From Spirosoma pollinicola (GTDB taxonomy: Bacteria; Bacteroidota; Bacteroidia; Cytophagales; Spirosomataceae), in assembly GCF_002831565.1 (NCBI RefSeq), contig NZ_CP025096.1:3325027-3389026 (forward strand): 64,000 nt of DNA, read 5' to 3'. This document shows positions 1 through 8,381 of this stretch, in pieces. Numbering within the stretch: the first letter of the stretch is position 1; each line of letters begins with the position of its first letter. A program made the position numbers and the translations under genes. Below the pieces are notes generated by a model. The model ran no database searches, was not told the origin of the DNA, and saw only the letters and a program-made list of their open reading frames with translations.

Positions 1-1
1 G

Positions 2-631
2 GTTGGACTGGATTGGAACGGCAAAACCAACTCTCTTTTCGTGGTGCAGCATGGCCGGGGGAAATTCGATGATTTCTATCCGCAGTATTATACGCCCAAG
101 CAAAGCGCGGAGTTACCCGCCGAAACAATGTATGAAGTACATCAGGGCGATGACGCTGGCTGGCCGTACGTGTATTACGACCATATTCAGAAAAAGAAAA
201 TCCTGGCACCCGAATACGGTGGCGATGGCAAAAAAACGGGTACGGCTAAAACGATAAACCCGGTGGCGGCTTTCCCGGCGCACATGGGCCCCAACGGACT
301 TTTGTTCTATACAGGAACCGCCTTTCCGGAACGGTATCGGAATGGGGCCTTTATCGCTTTCCATGCTCAGTCGCAGGAGTTGCACAAGGGCTTTCTGATT
401 GGCTTTGTACCCTTCAAAAACGGTAAGGCATCGGGTCCCTGGGAAATCTTCGCCGACAATTTTGCCGGAACGGATTTGGTTAAACCAACAGGTCCGGTAC
501 AGCATCGCCCCTGCGGGTTGGCACAAGGTCCGGACGGGTCGTTGTACGTAACCGACGATTTGAACGGAACGCTGTTTAAGATCAGCTATCAGGCTACTGG
601 CCGGAAAGCAACGGCTTCTTCAGGTAAATAA
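2..631 (+). CDS. PQQ-dependent sugar dehydrogenase (sorbosone/glucose dehydrogenase type), C-terminal part
   Basis: The reading frame is open from base 2, so the gene starts left of the window; 209 codons remain. The fragment reads as the last blades of a soluble quinoprotein dehydrogenase beta-propeller: GLDWNGKTNSLFVVQHGR, an ELPAE segment, DDAGWPYVYYD and GPDGSLYVTDDLNGTLFKI are typical of the L-sorbosone/glucose dehydrogenase family. These enzymes oxidise sugars in the periplasm with PQQ. The signal peptide and the catalytic His region are outside the window. The gene converges on the alpha-galactosidase gene and ends before a 26-bp palindrome. The family call is fairly safe; the substrate is unknown. 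Confidence 0.8.
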   Translation, partial: VGLDWNGKTNSLFVVQHGRGKFDDFYPQYYTPKQSAELPAETMYEVHQGDDAGWPYVYYDHIQKKKILAPEYGGDGKKTGTAKTINPVAAFPAHMGPNGLLFYTGTAFPERYRNGAFIAFHAQSQELHKGFLIGFVPFKNGKASGPWEIFADNFAGTDLVKPTGPVQHRPCGLAQGPDGSLYVTDDLNGTLFKISYQATGRKATASSGK

Positions 632-696
632 TGTGAGTTATGGTTTATTCATATAAGCCACTGTAAGCCAAAGCTCAATTCAGGGTAAATAAGAAA

Positions 697-757
697 ATAC
701 AGTAACCACAGAGGCCACGGAGGATTGAGTTCTCCGTGGCCTCTGTGGTTACTGTAT
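697..757. terminator. Perfect 26-bp inverted repeat, family A copy 1, at a convergent junction
   Basis: Arms 697-722 and 732-757 are perfect reverse complements around a 9-base loop. The core reads TAACCACAGAGGCCACGGAG. It lies between the ends of two convergent genes and could terminate both. It shares its core with the palindromes at 4055, 32941 and 54082, so it is also a dispersed repeat. Confidence 0.8.
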
Positions 758-781
758 CTTGGTTAAAGCTTTACTGAACTA

Positions 782-2974
782 TTACTTCACCTCATTCACC
801 TCCAATACGACACTGGTTCGGCGGGTGTCGACTTGCGGGTTAAAGCCGATGGTCATCAGGTAATTGCCAGAATACGAATCGGTGTTGTTGTTAATGCGGG
901 ATGTCGTGCCCGGATAAATGTTCAGCTCCTGAATCCGGTAGTTTTTGGCAGGATCGAGACCGTTTAACTTAATGGGTGCCAGACTGCCCGCTTTGTAACG
1001 TTCCTTCACTAAATAAGTGAACCAAACGGCCCGGTCTTTGGCTTCGCTCACAAACAGCGAGGAGGCCACATCACTGGTGTATGGAGATGCCAGTCGGAAT
1101 AAGTCGCCTTTCCAGATAACGTTCTTGATGTTATCATACGTTTTTAGCGCCTGCTGGCTAAAGGCTAACTCTGGTTCAGTCAACTTACTTACCACAATAT
1201 CGTACCCAATTTTGCCCATCATGGCAACGTCTGTCCGGAACTTAATTGGCTGTTTGCCCCAGTCCGTTACGTGGTTGCAACTGGCAATTGCGGGGAAGAA
1301 ATACGAGTTATTCCACTGTATGAAAATTCGCTCCATTGCATCGGTATTGTCGCTGGGCCAATATTCGGTGAAGTACTTCAGGGCACCATAGTCTACACGG
1401 CCACCGCCACCTGAGCACAGCATCATGGGTAGAGTCGGATATTTTACACGCAGCCGCTCCAGCACTTTATACAGCCCCTGCACATAGTCGACGTATAAGT
1501 TCGACTGGTTTTGAATCGTGGCCGAGAAAGCATTGTAGATGACCGCATTACAATCCCATTTGATATACCCCAGAGTAGGGTTTTTGGTTAGTAATCCGTT
1601 CACCAGTTCATAGACAAAGTCCTGCACTTTCGGATTGGAGAGGTCAAGCACCAATTGATTTCGGAAATAATATTCCGACCGGTTAGGCAGCTTGATGACC
1701 CAATCCGGGTGTTTTTCGTACAACTCGCTTTTCGGGCTTACCATTTCAGGTTCCATCCAGATACCGAATTTAACGCCTGCGTTTTCGGCGTCTTTAACCA
1801 GATAGCCTAAGCCATGTGGCAATTTCTTAGCATTTTCCTGCCAGTCGCCCAGACCTGCCCGGTCGTTATTGCGCGGGTATTTATTTCCGAACCAACCATC
1901 GTCCAGCAGGAACAAATCGACGCCGAGTTTTTTGGCGTCTTTGAAAAGAACACTCAGCTTCTCTTCGTTAAAATCGAAATAAGTGGCTTCCCAGTTGTTG
2001 AGGAGCGTCAGGCGGTTGCCTTCTCCCTGCGGAATCCGGTGTTTACGCGCCCACCGGTGCAGGCTGCGGCTGGCTCCACCTTTGCCCTTGTCGGAGTAAG
2101 TGAACAGGAATGCGGGGGTTGTGAACTCAGTGCCGGGAGCCAGTGAATAGGCCGATGCATACGGATTTATGCCCGGAATGATGCGCAGATTATGCAGTGG
2201 ATCAACCTCAAACGCCAGTTGGTAATTCCCCGACCAGGATAATGTACCCGCAATGACCTCGCCCTGCTCTTCTTCGGCGGGGTGATTGAGCGATACCAGA
2301 AACGAAGGAGGTTGGAACAAATCGGCGCGTGTGCCGAGCTTGGAATCAAGAATCTTGATGCCTTCTGTAAGCGGTACTTCGCTTGGGTTCATTTCATTGG
2401 CCCAGTCGCCGTGGAAATGCGTCAGGTAATAGTTTTGAGCCGGAATATAGAGGTTTGCTGATGCGTATTTATGGAGCATGACCGCCTTCTTTTCGGTATG
2501 GCGAATCGAACTCCATTGCTCGATAACATCCTCATTCTGATAGGCTTTGTAATACAGCGTTACCTCAAATGGGTATTGCGGATCTTTCAGGTAGACTTTC
2601 GTCAGCACCACACCCTCGCCCATTGGCTGGCTTTCATGCCGAACATACTTCAGGTCGAGGGATGGGTTGCCATCAGCATGAGTAACCTGGATGGCGGGTT
2701 CCAGCAAATTGCGGCTTCCGGCGGGTGTATAGGCCGAATTATAGATGTCGGTATAGTCTTCACCTCGTTTTCCTCTAACCGGTATTGCGCCATATTCAGT
2801 CGCGTTGCGAAGCTTCGGCCCGAGGTGGACAAGAGTTGGTATCTGGTCTTTATCAACCCGAATGACAAGAGCCGTTTGCCGGGTTTCAACCGTAATATGG
2901 GTGTCGCCCGGTGCGGCCTTTGTCGTTGCTGACATCAGCACAAAAACTAGTAATGACAGACAGAGCTGTTTCAT
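782..2974 (-). CDS. Secreted alpha-galactosidase, glycoside hydrolase family 36
   Basis: A 730-residue enzyme that hydrolyses alpha-1,6-galactosides such as raffinose-family sugars or galactomannan side chains. The GH36/melibiase signature is complete: LLDDGWFGNK near residue 356, GIWMEPEMV near 408, YIKWDCN near 473 (its Asp is the expected nucleophile) and WPSDNTDA near 542 (Asp the expected acid/base). A hydrophobic N-terminus ending in TTKAAP looks like a signal peptide, so it should act in the periplasm or outside. I start at the ATG at 2974; the TTG at 2995 only adds seven polar residues before the signal peptide. Length is normal for the family. It stands alone, without SusCD genes. 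Confidence 0.93.
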   Translation of the reverse strand: MKQLCLSLLVFVLMSATTKAAPGDTHITVETRQTALVIRVDKDQIPTLVHLGPKLRNATEYGAIPVRGKRGEDYTDIYNSAYTPAGSRNLLEPAIQVTHADGNPSLDLKYVRHESQPMGEGVVLTKVYLKDPQYPFEVTLYYKAYQNEDVIEQWSSIRHTEKKAVMLHKYASANLYIPAQNYYLTHFHGDWANEMNPSEVPLTEGIKILDSKLGTRADLFQPPSFLVSLNHPAEEEQGEVIAGTLSWSGNYQLAFEVDPLHNLRIIPGINPYASAYSLAPGTEFTTPAFLFTYSDKGKGGASRSLHRWARKHRIPQGEGNRLTLLNNWEATYFDFNEEKLSVLFKDAKKLGVDLFLLDDGWFGNKYPRNNDRAGLGDWQENAKKLPHGLGYLVKDAENAGVKFGIWMEPEMVSPKSELYEKHPDWVIKLPNRSEYYFRNQLVLDLSNPKVQDFVYELVNGLLTKNPTLGYIKWDCNAVIYNAFSATIQNQSNLYVDYVQGLYKVLERLRVKYPTLPMMLCSGGGGRVDYGALKYFTEYWPSDNTDAMERIFIQWNNSYFFPAIASCNHVTDWGKQPIKFRTDVAMMGKIGYDIVVSKLTEPELAFSQQALKTYDNIKNVIWKGDLFRLASPYTSDVASSLFVSEAKDRAVWFTYLVKERYKAGSLAPIKLNGLDPAKNYRIQELNIYPGTTSRINNNTDSYSGNYLMTIGFNPQVDTRRTSVVLEVNEVK

Positions 2975-3028
2975 TGATGATTGGGTAAGTTGCAATTGAG
3001 AATAAGTAAGTAGTTAATCGAGTTGGGG

Positions 3029-3036
3029 CAAAACTA
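3029..3036 (-). promoter_or_regulatory. Bacteroidota-type -7 box (TAGTTTTG) before the alpha-galactosidase gene
   Basis: On the minus strand this reads TAGTTTTG, matching TAnnTTTG. It is about 55 bases upstream of the ATG at 2974. A good -33 TTTG at the right spacing is not evident, so the call is tentative. Confidence 0.35.
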
Positions 3037-3097
3037 ATCAACAAGCAACAAATTTGGATGGACACAAGCCTGCCTGAATTGACTAGTTCGTGTTGAA

Positions 3098-3928
3098 TTA
3101 ATTAGCAGGTTTTGTGGTGTATTCCATAAAACGATACACTTCCTGCCGGGTTACATCAAATACCTGAGCTGTCTGGCTTTGTAGTTGTTTATAAGCAGGC
3201 GCCGACATAACAGGTGTAGGTGTATCGGCCATAACCGGGTTTGCAACAGCACCTAAACTGGTCACGTAATGTGCAATACTGAACTCATACCCCTTTTCGC
3301 TACCGTTCGGAATGACAAGGGTTGAGAAATCCCAGCCGAGAAGATTACCTCGTTTGATTCGCTCTTCGCTTAGCTTCTTTAACTGACCCACAGCACCATC
3401 ATAATTGGCGCCTGGCGTTCGGCGACGGATTCGATCAACAATCATAAACTGAGTACCGTCGGGAGCGAATTTCGGGGCAAACGTACCATCAGTTATTTCC
3501 CAGATTTCGATTTTAACGACGGGGGCGGTATTGCGATCCCGCTTTTGAAGATCGGCCATTTTCGCCTGTACACTATCGCCGTAGATACGCGCCATTGCCT
3601 CGGGCGATGCTCCTTTTATGGCCATCTCATGGGTAACAATGCGCGTTACATAGTCATATTCTGATTGGTTAAGGTTCGATGTAAACTGTTTGACGGTCAT
3701 ATACCAGCCTTCGAGTTTTCCTTCATCAACGGCTGCCTGATTTACTTTTTTCCATTCACGCTCTACCGGCAAGGCATCCTGAATAGTAAGGCCGGGATTC
3801 AGTTTATGGTAAATGAGGTACATATAGGTTTTCTGCGGACTTTTTGACTGCGCTTGTAATTCATATGCGGCCGCACATAAAAAGCTTACCATCAGAACAA
3901 ATCGAAGCTTACGGGATAACTGGTTCAT
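3098..3928 (-). CDS. Secreted protein of unknown function with an internal duplication
   Basis: A 276-residue protein that I cannot assign to a named family. It opens with a basic, hydrophobic signal peptide ending near AYELQAQ, so it is exported. Two halves resemble each other: EREWKKVNQAAVDEGKLEGW with a following YDYVTRIVT in the first, and QLKKLSEERIKRGNLLGW with a following YEFSIAHYVT in the second. This suggests a tandem duplication of a small alpha/beta (dimeric ferredoxin-like) unit. It reads away from the TolB-like gene at 4284 and its start lies 127 bases from a long palindrome. Confidence 0.75.
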   Translation of the reverse strand: MNQLSRKLRFVLMVSFLCAAAYELQAQSKSPQKTYMYLIYHKLNPGLTIQDALPVEREWKKVNQAAVDEGKLEGWYMTVKQFTSNLNQSEYDYVTRIVTHEMAIKGASPEAMARIYGDSVQAKMADLQKRDRNTAPVVKIEIWEITDGTFAPKFAPDGTQFMIVDRIRRRTPGANYDGAVGQLKKLSEERIKRGNLLGWDFSTLVIPNGSEKGYEFSIAHYVTSLGAVANPVMADTPTPVMSAPAYKQLQSQTAQVFDVTRQEVYRFMEYTTKPAN

Positions 3929-4054
3929 TGGGGATGACTAATTTAGGAAGAGATTCAGGGAAAAAGGGTAAAGGTAAAAAATGAGCGTCTACTACCTATA
4001 AAGGACTTTTTATGTTAATGCCAACGAATTAATATAAGACGTTTACTGGTAAGA

Positions 4055-4173
4055 AGTTAAGCAGAATTTTTAACCACAGAGGCACAGAGAATACAGAGGT
4101 GCAATGCATTGACAATAAGTTGATTAAGTCTCTGTGCTCTTTGTGCCTCTGTGGTTAAAAATTCTGCTTAACT
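4055..4173. repeat. Family A palindrome copy 2
   Basis: Outer arms 4055-4085 and 4143-4173 are perfect 31-bp reverse complements. Pairing continues imperfectly inward to 4101 and 4129. The core is TTAACCACAGAGGCACAGAG. Unlike copies 1 and 3 it sits between divergent genes (3928 and 4284), where a terminator is not needed. It is the main content of the 355-base gap 3929-4283. Confidence 0.85.
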
Positions 4174-4283
4174 ACCTACATTTTACGAGTAATTTAATCA
4201 GTAGAATAGCTACAAAGATTCTTTCATATATAAGTTGACAACCTGCAACCAGTAGCCTGAACGTGAGAAATTTAACTACATCA

Positions 4284-5822
4284 ATGAAAATTAAAAAAAT
4301 AACCTTATTCGCTTGTCTATCAGTTAGTTGTCTGGTGATGAGTATCCCTGTTCTGGCCCAGAAACCGAACCTTGGAATTTTCGACGGCCAGGGTGACATT
4401 GGAGCTGTTCTAAAGCCCGGATCAGCTAGTTACAACCCCAAAACGCGAACCTACGAACTCACCGGTTCGGGTTACAATGTCTGGTTTGATCACGACGAGT
4501 TTCATTTTATGTGGAAGCGTATGAAAGGCGATTTTATACTCTATACGCGAGCTGCGCTTGTAGGTAAGGGCGTCGATCCACACCGAAAAGTAGGCTGGAT
4601 GGTTCGGACAAGCCTGGACCCTAAATCGGCTCATATCAACGCTGTGGAGCATGGTGATGGACTTACGTCTCTACAATTCAGGCGGACAGAAGGCGCTAAT
4701 ACCGAAGAAATTCGCTCAAAACTAACGGGTGCCGACATCATTCAACTGGAAAGGAAAGGCAATACCTACACCATGCGGGTCGCTAAATTCGGCGAACCCT
4801 TCGTTACCGAACAGGTCGCCGATCTGCCTCTGGGCGACGAAGTGTATGTTGGGTTGTTTATTGGGTCACACAATAAAGATGTGCTTGAGCGGGGCGTCTT
4901 CCGCGATGTGCGTATCAGTGTGCCCGCCTTCGATAAGCTTGTGCCGTATCGCGATTATCTGGGTAGTAATCTGGAAATACTGGATGTCACGACCGGAGAT
5001 CGACAGGTAATTTTCAATTCACCCAAGTCATTGCAGGCACCCAACTGGACACCTGATGGCAAAACCCTGCTGTATAATAGCGAGGGACTGATGTACACGT
5101 TCAATTTAGCCAAGGGGAAACCTTCGGTTCTGAATACAGGCGCCGTTAAAAATAACAACAACGACCATGTGCTGTCGTTCGATGGGAAGATGCTTGGCCT
5201 AAGTTCTGGTGTAAAAGAACTGGGCGGGTCAATTGTTTACACCGTTCCTACAAAGGGTGGAGAACCCAAACAGATTACACCAAAAGGGCCTTCGTATCTG
5301 CACGGCTGGTCGCCGGATAAGAAGACGCTAATTTTTACGGGCTCCCGAAACAACGAGTTCGATATTTACAGCGTACCTGCCGACGGTGGCCCGGAAGTTC
5401 GCCTGACCGATGCCAAAGCGCTTGATGATGGGCCGGAATATACGCCCGATGGCAAATACATTTATTTCAACTCGGCCCGCACCGGAACCATGCAGATATG
5501 GCGGATGAAACCAGATGGCAGTGAGCCGGAGGCTGTCACAAATGGAGAGTTTCATGACTGGTTTCCGCATATATCGCCCGATGGAAAATGGCTTCTGTTT
5601 ATTTCTTTTCTAAAGGAGGAAGTTAAACCCGACGATCACCCTTTTTACAAGCACGTCTACCTGCGAATGCTGCCTATATCGGGTGTTGGACAGCCTAAAG
5701 TGCTTGCTTACATCTATGGCGGACAGGGTACGATCAATACGCCTTCCTGGTCGCCGGATAGTAAGCGGGTCGCTTTTATCAGCAATTCGGCAGAGACCAG
5801 CCTCAGTCCCATAGATAAATGA
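4284..5822 (+). CDS. Secreted TolB-like beta-propeller protein with N-terminal concanavalin-like domain
   Basis: A 512-residue exported protein. Residues 1-25 form a signal peptide ending in VLAQ. About residues 30-215 form a beta-rich domain (GYNVWFDHDEFHFMWKRMKG, GWMVRTSLD) like DUF1349/concanavalin-type modules. The rest holds PD40/WD40 repeats of the TolB propeller: ILDVTTGDRQVIFNS, WSPDKKTLIFTGSR, YTPDGKYIYFNS, ISPDGKWLLFIS, WSPDSKRVAFIS. Such proteins usually bind polymers or proteins in the periplasm; no catalytic residues were recognised. I use the ATG at 4284, directly before the signal peptide, instead of the GTG at 4263. Function beyond the fold is unknown. Confidence 0.85.
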   Translation: MKIKKITLFACLSVSCLVMSIPVLAQKPNLGIFDGQGDIGAVLKPGSASYNPKTRTYELTGSGYNVWFDHDEFHFMWKRMKGDFILYTRAALVGKGVDPHRKVGWMVRTSLDPKSAHINAVEHGDGLTSLQFRRTEGANTEEIRSKLTGADIIQLERKGNTYTMRVAKFGEPFVTEQVADLPLGDEVYVGLFIGSHNKDVLERGVFRDVRISVPAFDKLVPYRDYLGSNLEILDVTTGDRQVIFNSPKSLQAPNWTPDGKTLLYNSEGLMYTFNLAKGKPSVLNTGAVKNNNNDHVLSFDGKMLGLSSGVKELGGSIVYTVPTKGGEPKQITPKGPSYLHGWSPDKKTLIFTGSRNNEFDIYSVPADGGPEVRLTDAKALDDGPEYTPDGKYIYFNSARTGTMQIWRMKPDGSEPEAVTNGEFHDWFPHISPDGKWLLFISFLKEEVKPDDHPFYKHVYLRMLPISGVGQPKVLAYIYGGQGTINTPSWSPDSKRVAFISNSAETSLSPIDK

Positions 5823-5842
5823 TTTTCGGTATTGGGTTTTGG

Positions 5843-5935
5843 GTTTACGGTATTCGGTTTACCGTATTCGGTTGGCTGGCGCATACGTGAGTCTTGCGCC
5901 AGCCAACCGAATACGGTAAACCGAATACCGTAAAC
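5843..5935. repeat. Perfect 41-bp inverted repeat between the propeller gene and alaA
   Basis: Arms 5843-5883 and 5895-5935 are perfect reverse complements with an 11-base loop. The left arm and the bases before it repeat a CGGTATTCGGTTT-like unit three to four times. It could terminate the upstream gene. It has no U-tract, and it ends 27 bases before the alaA promoter box. Confidence 0.85.
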
Positions 5936-5961
5936 TTTAAACCACTTCAGTTTACTTTCCG

Positions 5962-5969
5962 TACTTTTG
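5962..5969 (+). promoter_or_regulatory. -7 promoter box TACTTTTG of alaA
   Basis: TACTTTTG matches the Bacteroidota TAnnTTTG element exactly. Transcription would start about 5-8 bases downstream, that is at or just after the first possible ATG at 5974, which favours initiation at 5989. Confidence 0.6.
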
Positions 5970-5988
5970 CGGCATGGAATTACCGGGT

Positions 5989-7200
5989 ATGGATATATTA
6001 AAAAGCGACAGGCTTACACATCTTAAATACGACATTCGGGGGCCGATTTACGAGAAATCGCTCGAACTGGAAGGGCAGGGGTATAAAATCATTAGTCTGA
6101 ACATTGGCAATCCGGCCACTTTCGGCTTCGACGCCCCTGATGAAATTGTTCACGATATCATCCTGAATATTCGCAACGCGCAGGGATATTCTGACTCGCG
6201 TGGTTTGTTCTCGGCCCGCAAAGCCGTTATGCATTATACCCAGAATATCGGCTTGCCCGGCATTGCAATTAATGACATTTATATTGGCAACGGTGTAAGT
6301 GAGTTGATCATGCTGTCCATGCAGGCGCTCCTGAACGAAGGTGACGAAGTGCTGGTGCCATCGCCGGATTATCCGCTTTGGACAGCTTCTGTGGCGTTTT
6401 GTGGCGGTAATCCAGTGCATTACATCTGCGACGAAGCCGCTGACTGGAACCCCGATCTGGCGGATCTGGAGAGTAAAATCACCCCCCGTACACGGGCTAT
6501 TGTTGTCATAAACCCCAATAACCCAACGGGTGCTGTTTACGAAAAATCGGTGCTGGAAGGTATTGCCCGTATTGCTGAACGGCATAAGTTAATTGTTTTT
6601 TCAGATGAGATTTATGATCGGATTTTATATGATGAGGCCGTTCATTACCCAATTTCCAAAATGATCAACGATACGCTCTGCATTACAATGGGCGGTTTAT
6701 CGAAAAATTACAGGGCCGCCGGCTTTCGTGGGGGATGGATGATTTTGAGCGGTGCCCGCCAACGGGCGAAGTCCTATATTGAAGGCTTGACGCTCCTGGC
6801 CAGTATGCGGTTGTGCGCCAATGTGCCAACCCAGTATGCCATTCAAACGGCGCTTGGCGGCTACCAAAGTATCAATGATCTGGTACTTCCTGCCGGTCGG
6901 CTTCACAAACAGATGATGCTGGCTTATGATCGTATGACGGCCATTCCGGGTGTAACATGCGTGAAGCCCAAAGGTGCTTTATACATCTTTCCTAAACTTG
7001 ATTTGTCCCAATTCCGACTTGCCGACGATGATGATTTTGTTCTGAATCTGTTGATCGAACAGAAGGTGCTGGTGGTGGCCGGAAATGGCTTTAACTACAT
7101 TCACAATGACCACTTCAGAATCGTATGCCTGCCTACCGTCGATGAGTTGACGGTGGCTCTGGACCGGATAGAAGCCTTTCTGGAAAGTCGACGGATCTAG
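5989..7200 (+). CDS. alaA: Alanine-type aminotransferase (AlaA-like, class I/II PLP enzyme)
   Basis: A 403-residue fold-type I aminotransferase that should interconvert pyruvate and alanine with glutamate in the cytoplasm. It begins with DILKSDRLTHLKYDIRGP and carries NIGNPATFGFDAP, GYSDSRG, NPNNPTGAVY, FSDEIYDRILYD and GGLSKNYRAAGFRGGW. The Lys of the SKNY motif is the expected Schiff-base lysine, and the late FRIVCLP Arg binds the substrate carboxylate. This set matches AlaA (YfbQ) better than AspC. I choose the ATG at 5989 because the promoter box at 5962-5969 leaves almost no leader for the ATG at 5974. A terminator-like hairpin follows. Confidence 0.88.
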   Translation: MDILKSDRLTHLKYDIRGPIYEKSLELEGQGYKIISLNIGNPATFGFDAPDEIVHDIILNIRNAQGYSDSRGLFSARKAVMHYTQNIGLPGIAINDIYIGNGVSELIMLSMQALLNEGDEVLVPSPDYPLWTASVAFCGGNPVHYICDEAADWNPDLADLESKITPRTRAIVVINPNNPTGAVYEKSVLEGIARIAERHKLIVFSDEIYDRILYDEAVHYPISKMINDTLCITMGGLSKNYRAAGFRGGWMILSGARQRAKSYIEGLTLLASMRLCANVPTQYAIQTALGGYQSINDLVLPAGRLHKQMMLAYDRMTAIPGVTCVKPKGALYIFPKLDLSQFRLADDDDFVLNLLIEQKVLVVAGNGFNYIHNDHFRIVCLPTVDELTVALDRIEAFLESRRI

Positions 7201-7224
7201 AAAAAGATTCGTGTATTATTCCAT

Positions 7225-7256
7225 GCAAAATGCCCTGAGAAATCGGGGCATTTTGC
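7225..7256 (+). terminator. Terminator hairpin after alaA
   Basis: GCAAAATGCCC (7225-7235) pairs with GGGCATTTTGC (7246-7256) around a 10-base loop. It begins 25 bases after the alaA stop. The rest of the 295-base gap up to 7495 shows no gene. Confidence 0.65.
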
Positions 7257-7495
7257 GTACAATGGGACTTGGTGACTTACGTAAAAATAACGTATAAAGA
7301 GGGTCGTAAGCAGGCTGTAGAGTATTCATAGTACTATGAAACATTTTTACGGGATTAGTCGTTAACTTAATCCTTCTCCGTAATAAATTTCGTTGGCATG
7401 GCTGACAGCGAAGTTTTTGAGTAGTTTAGAGAAGCCATTATTCATAAGACATAGTGAGTACGATTCGCGCCCACTGCCTTTTTTTAAGTACATAA

Positions 7496-8296
7496 ATGGA
7501 AGAAACGAAAGAAAATGTTCATCGCTCTGAAACGCAGAGTACAGAACGCATTACCAATGATTTACCCAAGCGCGACGAGTTACTTCTGACACCCGACGAA
7601 CAACGTATTAAAGACGCTTTTCAGGATCACGATTGGAATGAAATAAAAACAGCCGACTCCTGGGTCATCTTCAAGGTGATGGCTGAGTTTGTAGAAGGCT
7701 TCGATAAATTAGCCAAGATAGGCCCTTGCGTATCTATATTCGGCTCAGCCCGGACAACGCCCGACAATCCATATTACAAAATGACCGAGGAAATTGCCGC
7801 CAAATTAGTACGGCATGGTTACGGTGTCATTACGGGTGGTGGACCGGGTATAATGGAAGCGGGTAATAAAGGGGCCTTCGAGCAAGGGGGCAAATCGGTT
7901 GGCCTGAATATCCAGCTACCGTTTGAACAACATAGCAACATTTATATCGACCCCGACAAAAATATCAACTTCGATTTCTTCTTTGTTCGGAAGGTAATGT
8001 TTGTCAAATATGCGCAGGGATTTGTGGTTATGCCCGGAGGCATGGGCACCCTCGACGAATTGTTTGAGGCTATGACCCTGATTCAAACTCGTAAGATTGC
8101 CCGTTTTCCAATCGTACTTGTTGGGAAAAGCTATTGGCAAGGACTAATTGACTGGATTACAGACGTCATGCTGGGGCAGGAACACAATATCAACCCCGAA
8201 GACATGAAGCTCATCAGTATCGTAGAAACGCCAACTGAGGCCGTCAAGGTTATAGATGAGTTCTACAACAAATATTTGTTGAAGCCTAATTTTTAA
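7496..8296 (+). CDS. LOG family protein (TIGR00730, lysine-decarboxylase-like Rossmann fold)
   Basis: A 266-residue cytoplasmic protein. Family hallmarks are GPCVSIFGSARTT near residue 78, GYGVITGGGPGIMEAGNKGA near residue 110 and PGGMGTLDELFEAMTLIQT near residue 180, the PGGxGTxxE active-site signature. LOG proteins release free bases from nucleoside 5'-monophosphates, as in cytokinin-activating phosphoribohydrolases. In most bacteria the real substrate is not known. The first 60 residues are charged and poorly conserved. It ends just before a REP doublet at the junction with dnaB. Confidence 0.9.
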   Translation: MEETKENVHRSETQSTERITNDLPKRDELLLTPDEQRIKDAFQDHDWNEIKTADSWVIFKVMAEFVEGFDKLAKIGPCVSIFGSARTTPDNPYYKMTEEIAAKLVRHGYGVITGGGPGIMEAGNKGAFEQGGKSVGLNIQLPFEQHSNIYIDPDKNINFDFFFVRKVMFVKYAQGFVVMPGGMGTLDELFEAMTLIQTRKIARFPIVLVGKSYWQGLIDWITDVMLGQEHNINPEDMKLISIVETPTEAVKVIDEFYNKYLLKPNF

Positions 8297-8381
8297 GTAA
8301 CGCGGACATCCTGTCCGTGCAGCCGTAGGTTAAAATTGCCTCGTAGCCTGTACATATACGGACAGGATGTCCGCCTTACTT
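8295..8381. repeat. REP-like doublet B in inverted orientation
   Basis: Arms 8295-8318 and 8358-8381 match as reverse complements over 24 bp with one mismatch. Each arm contains the small hairpin GCGGACATCCTGTCCG. The doublet fills the convergent junction between the LOG gene and dnaB and overlaps the first bases of the LOG stop codon region and of the dnaB stop codon. Confidence 0.8.
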
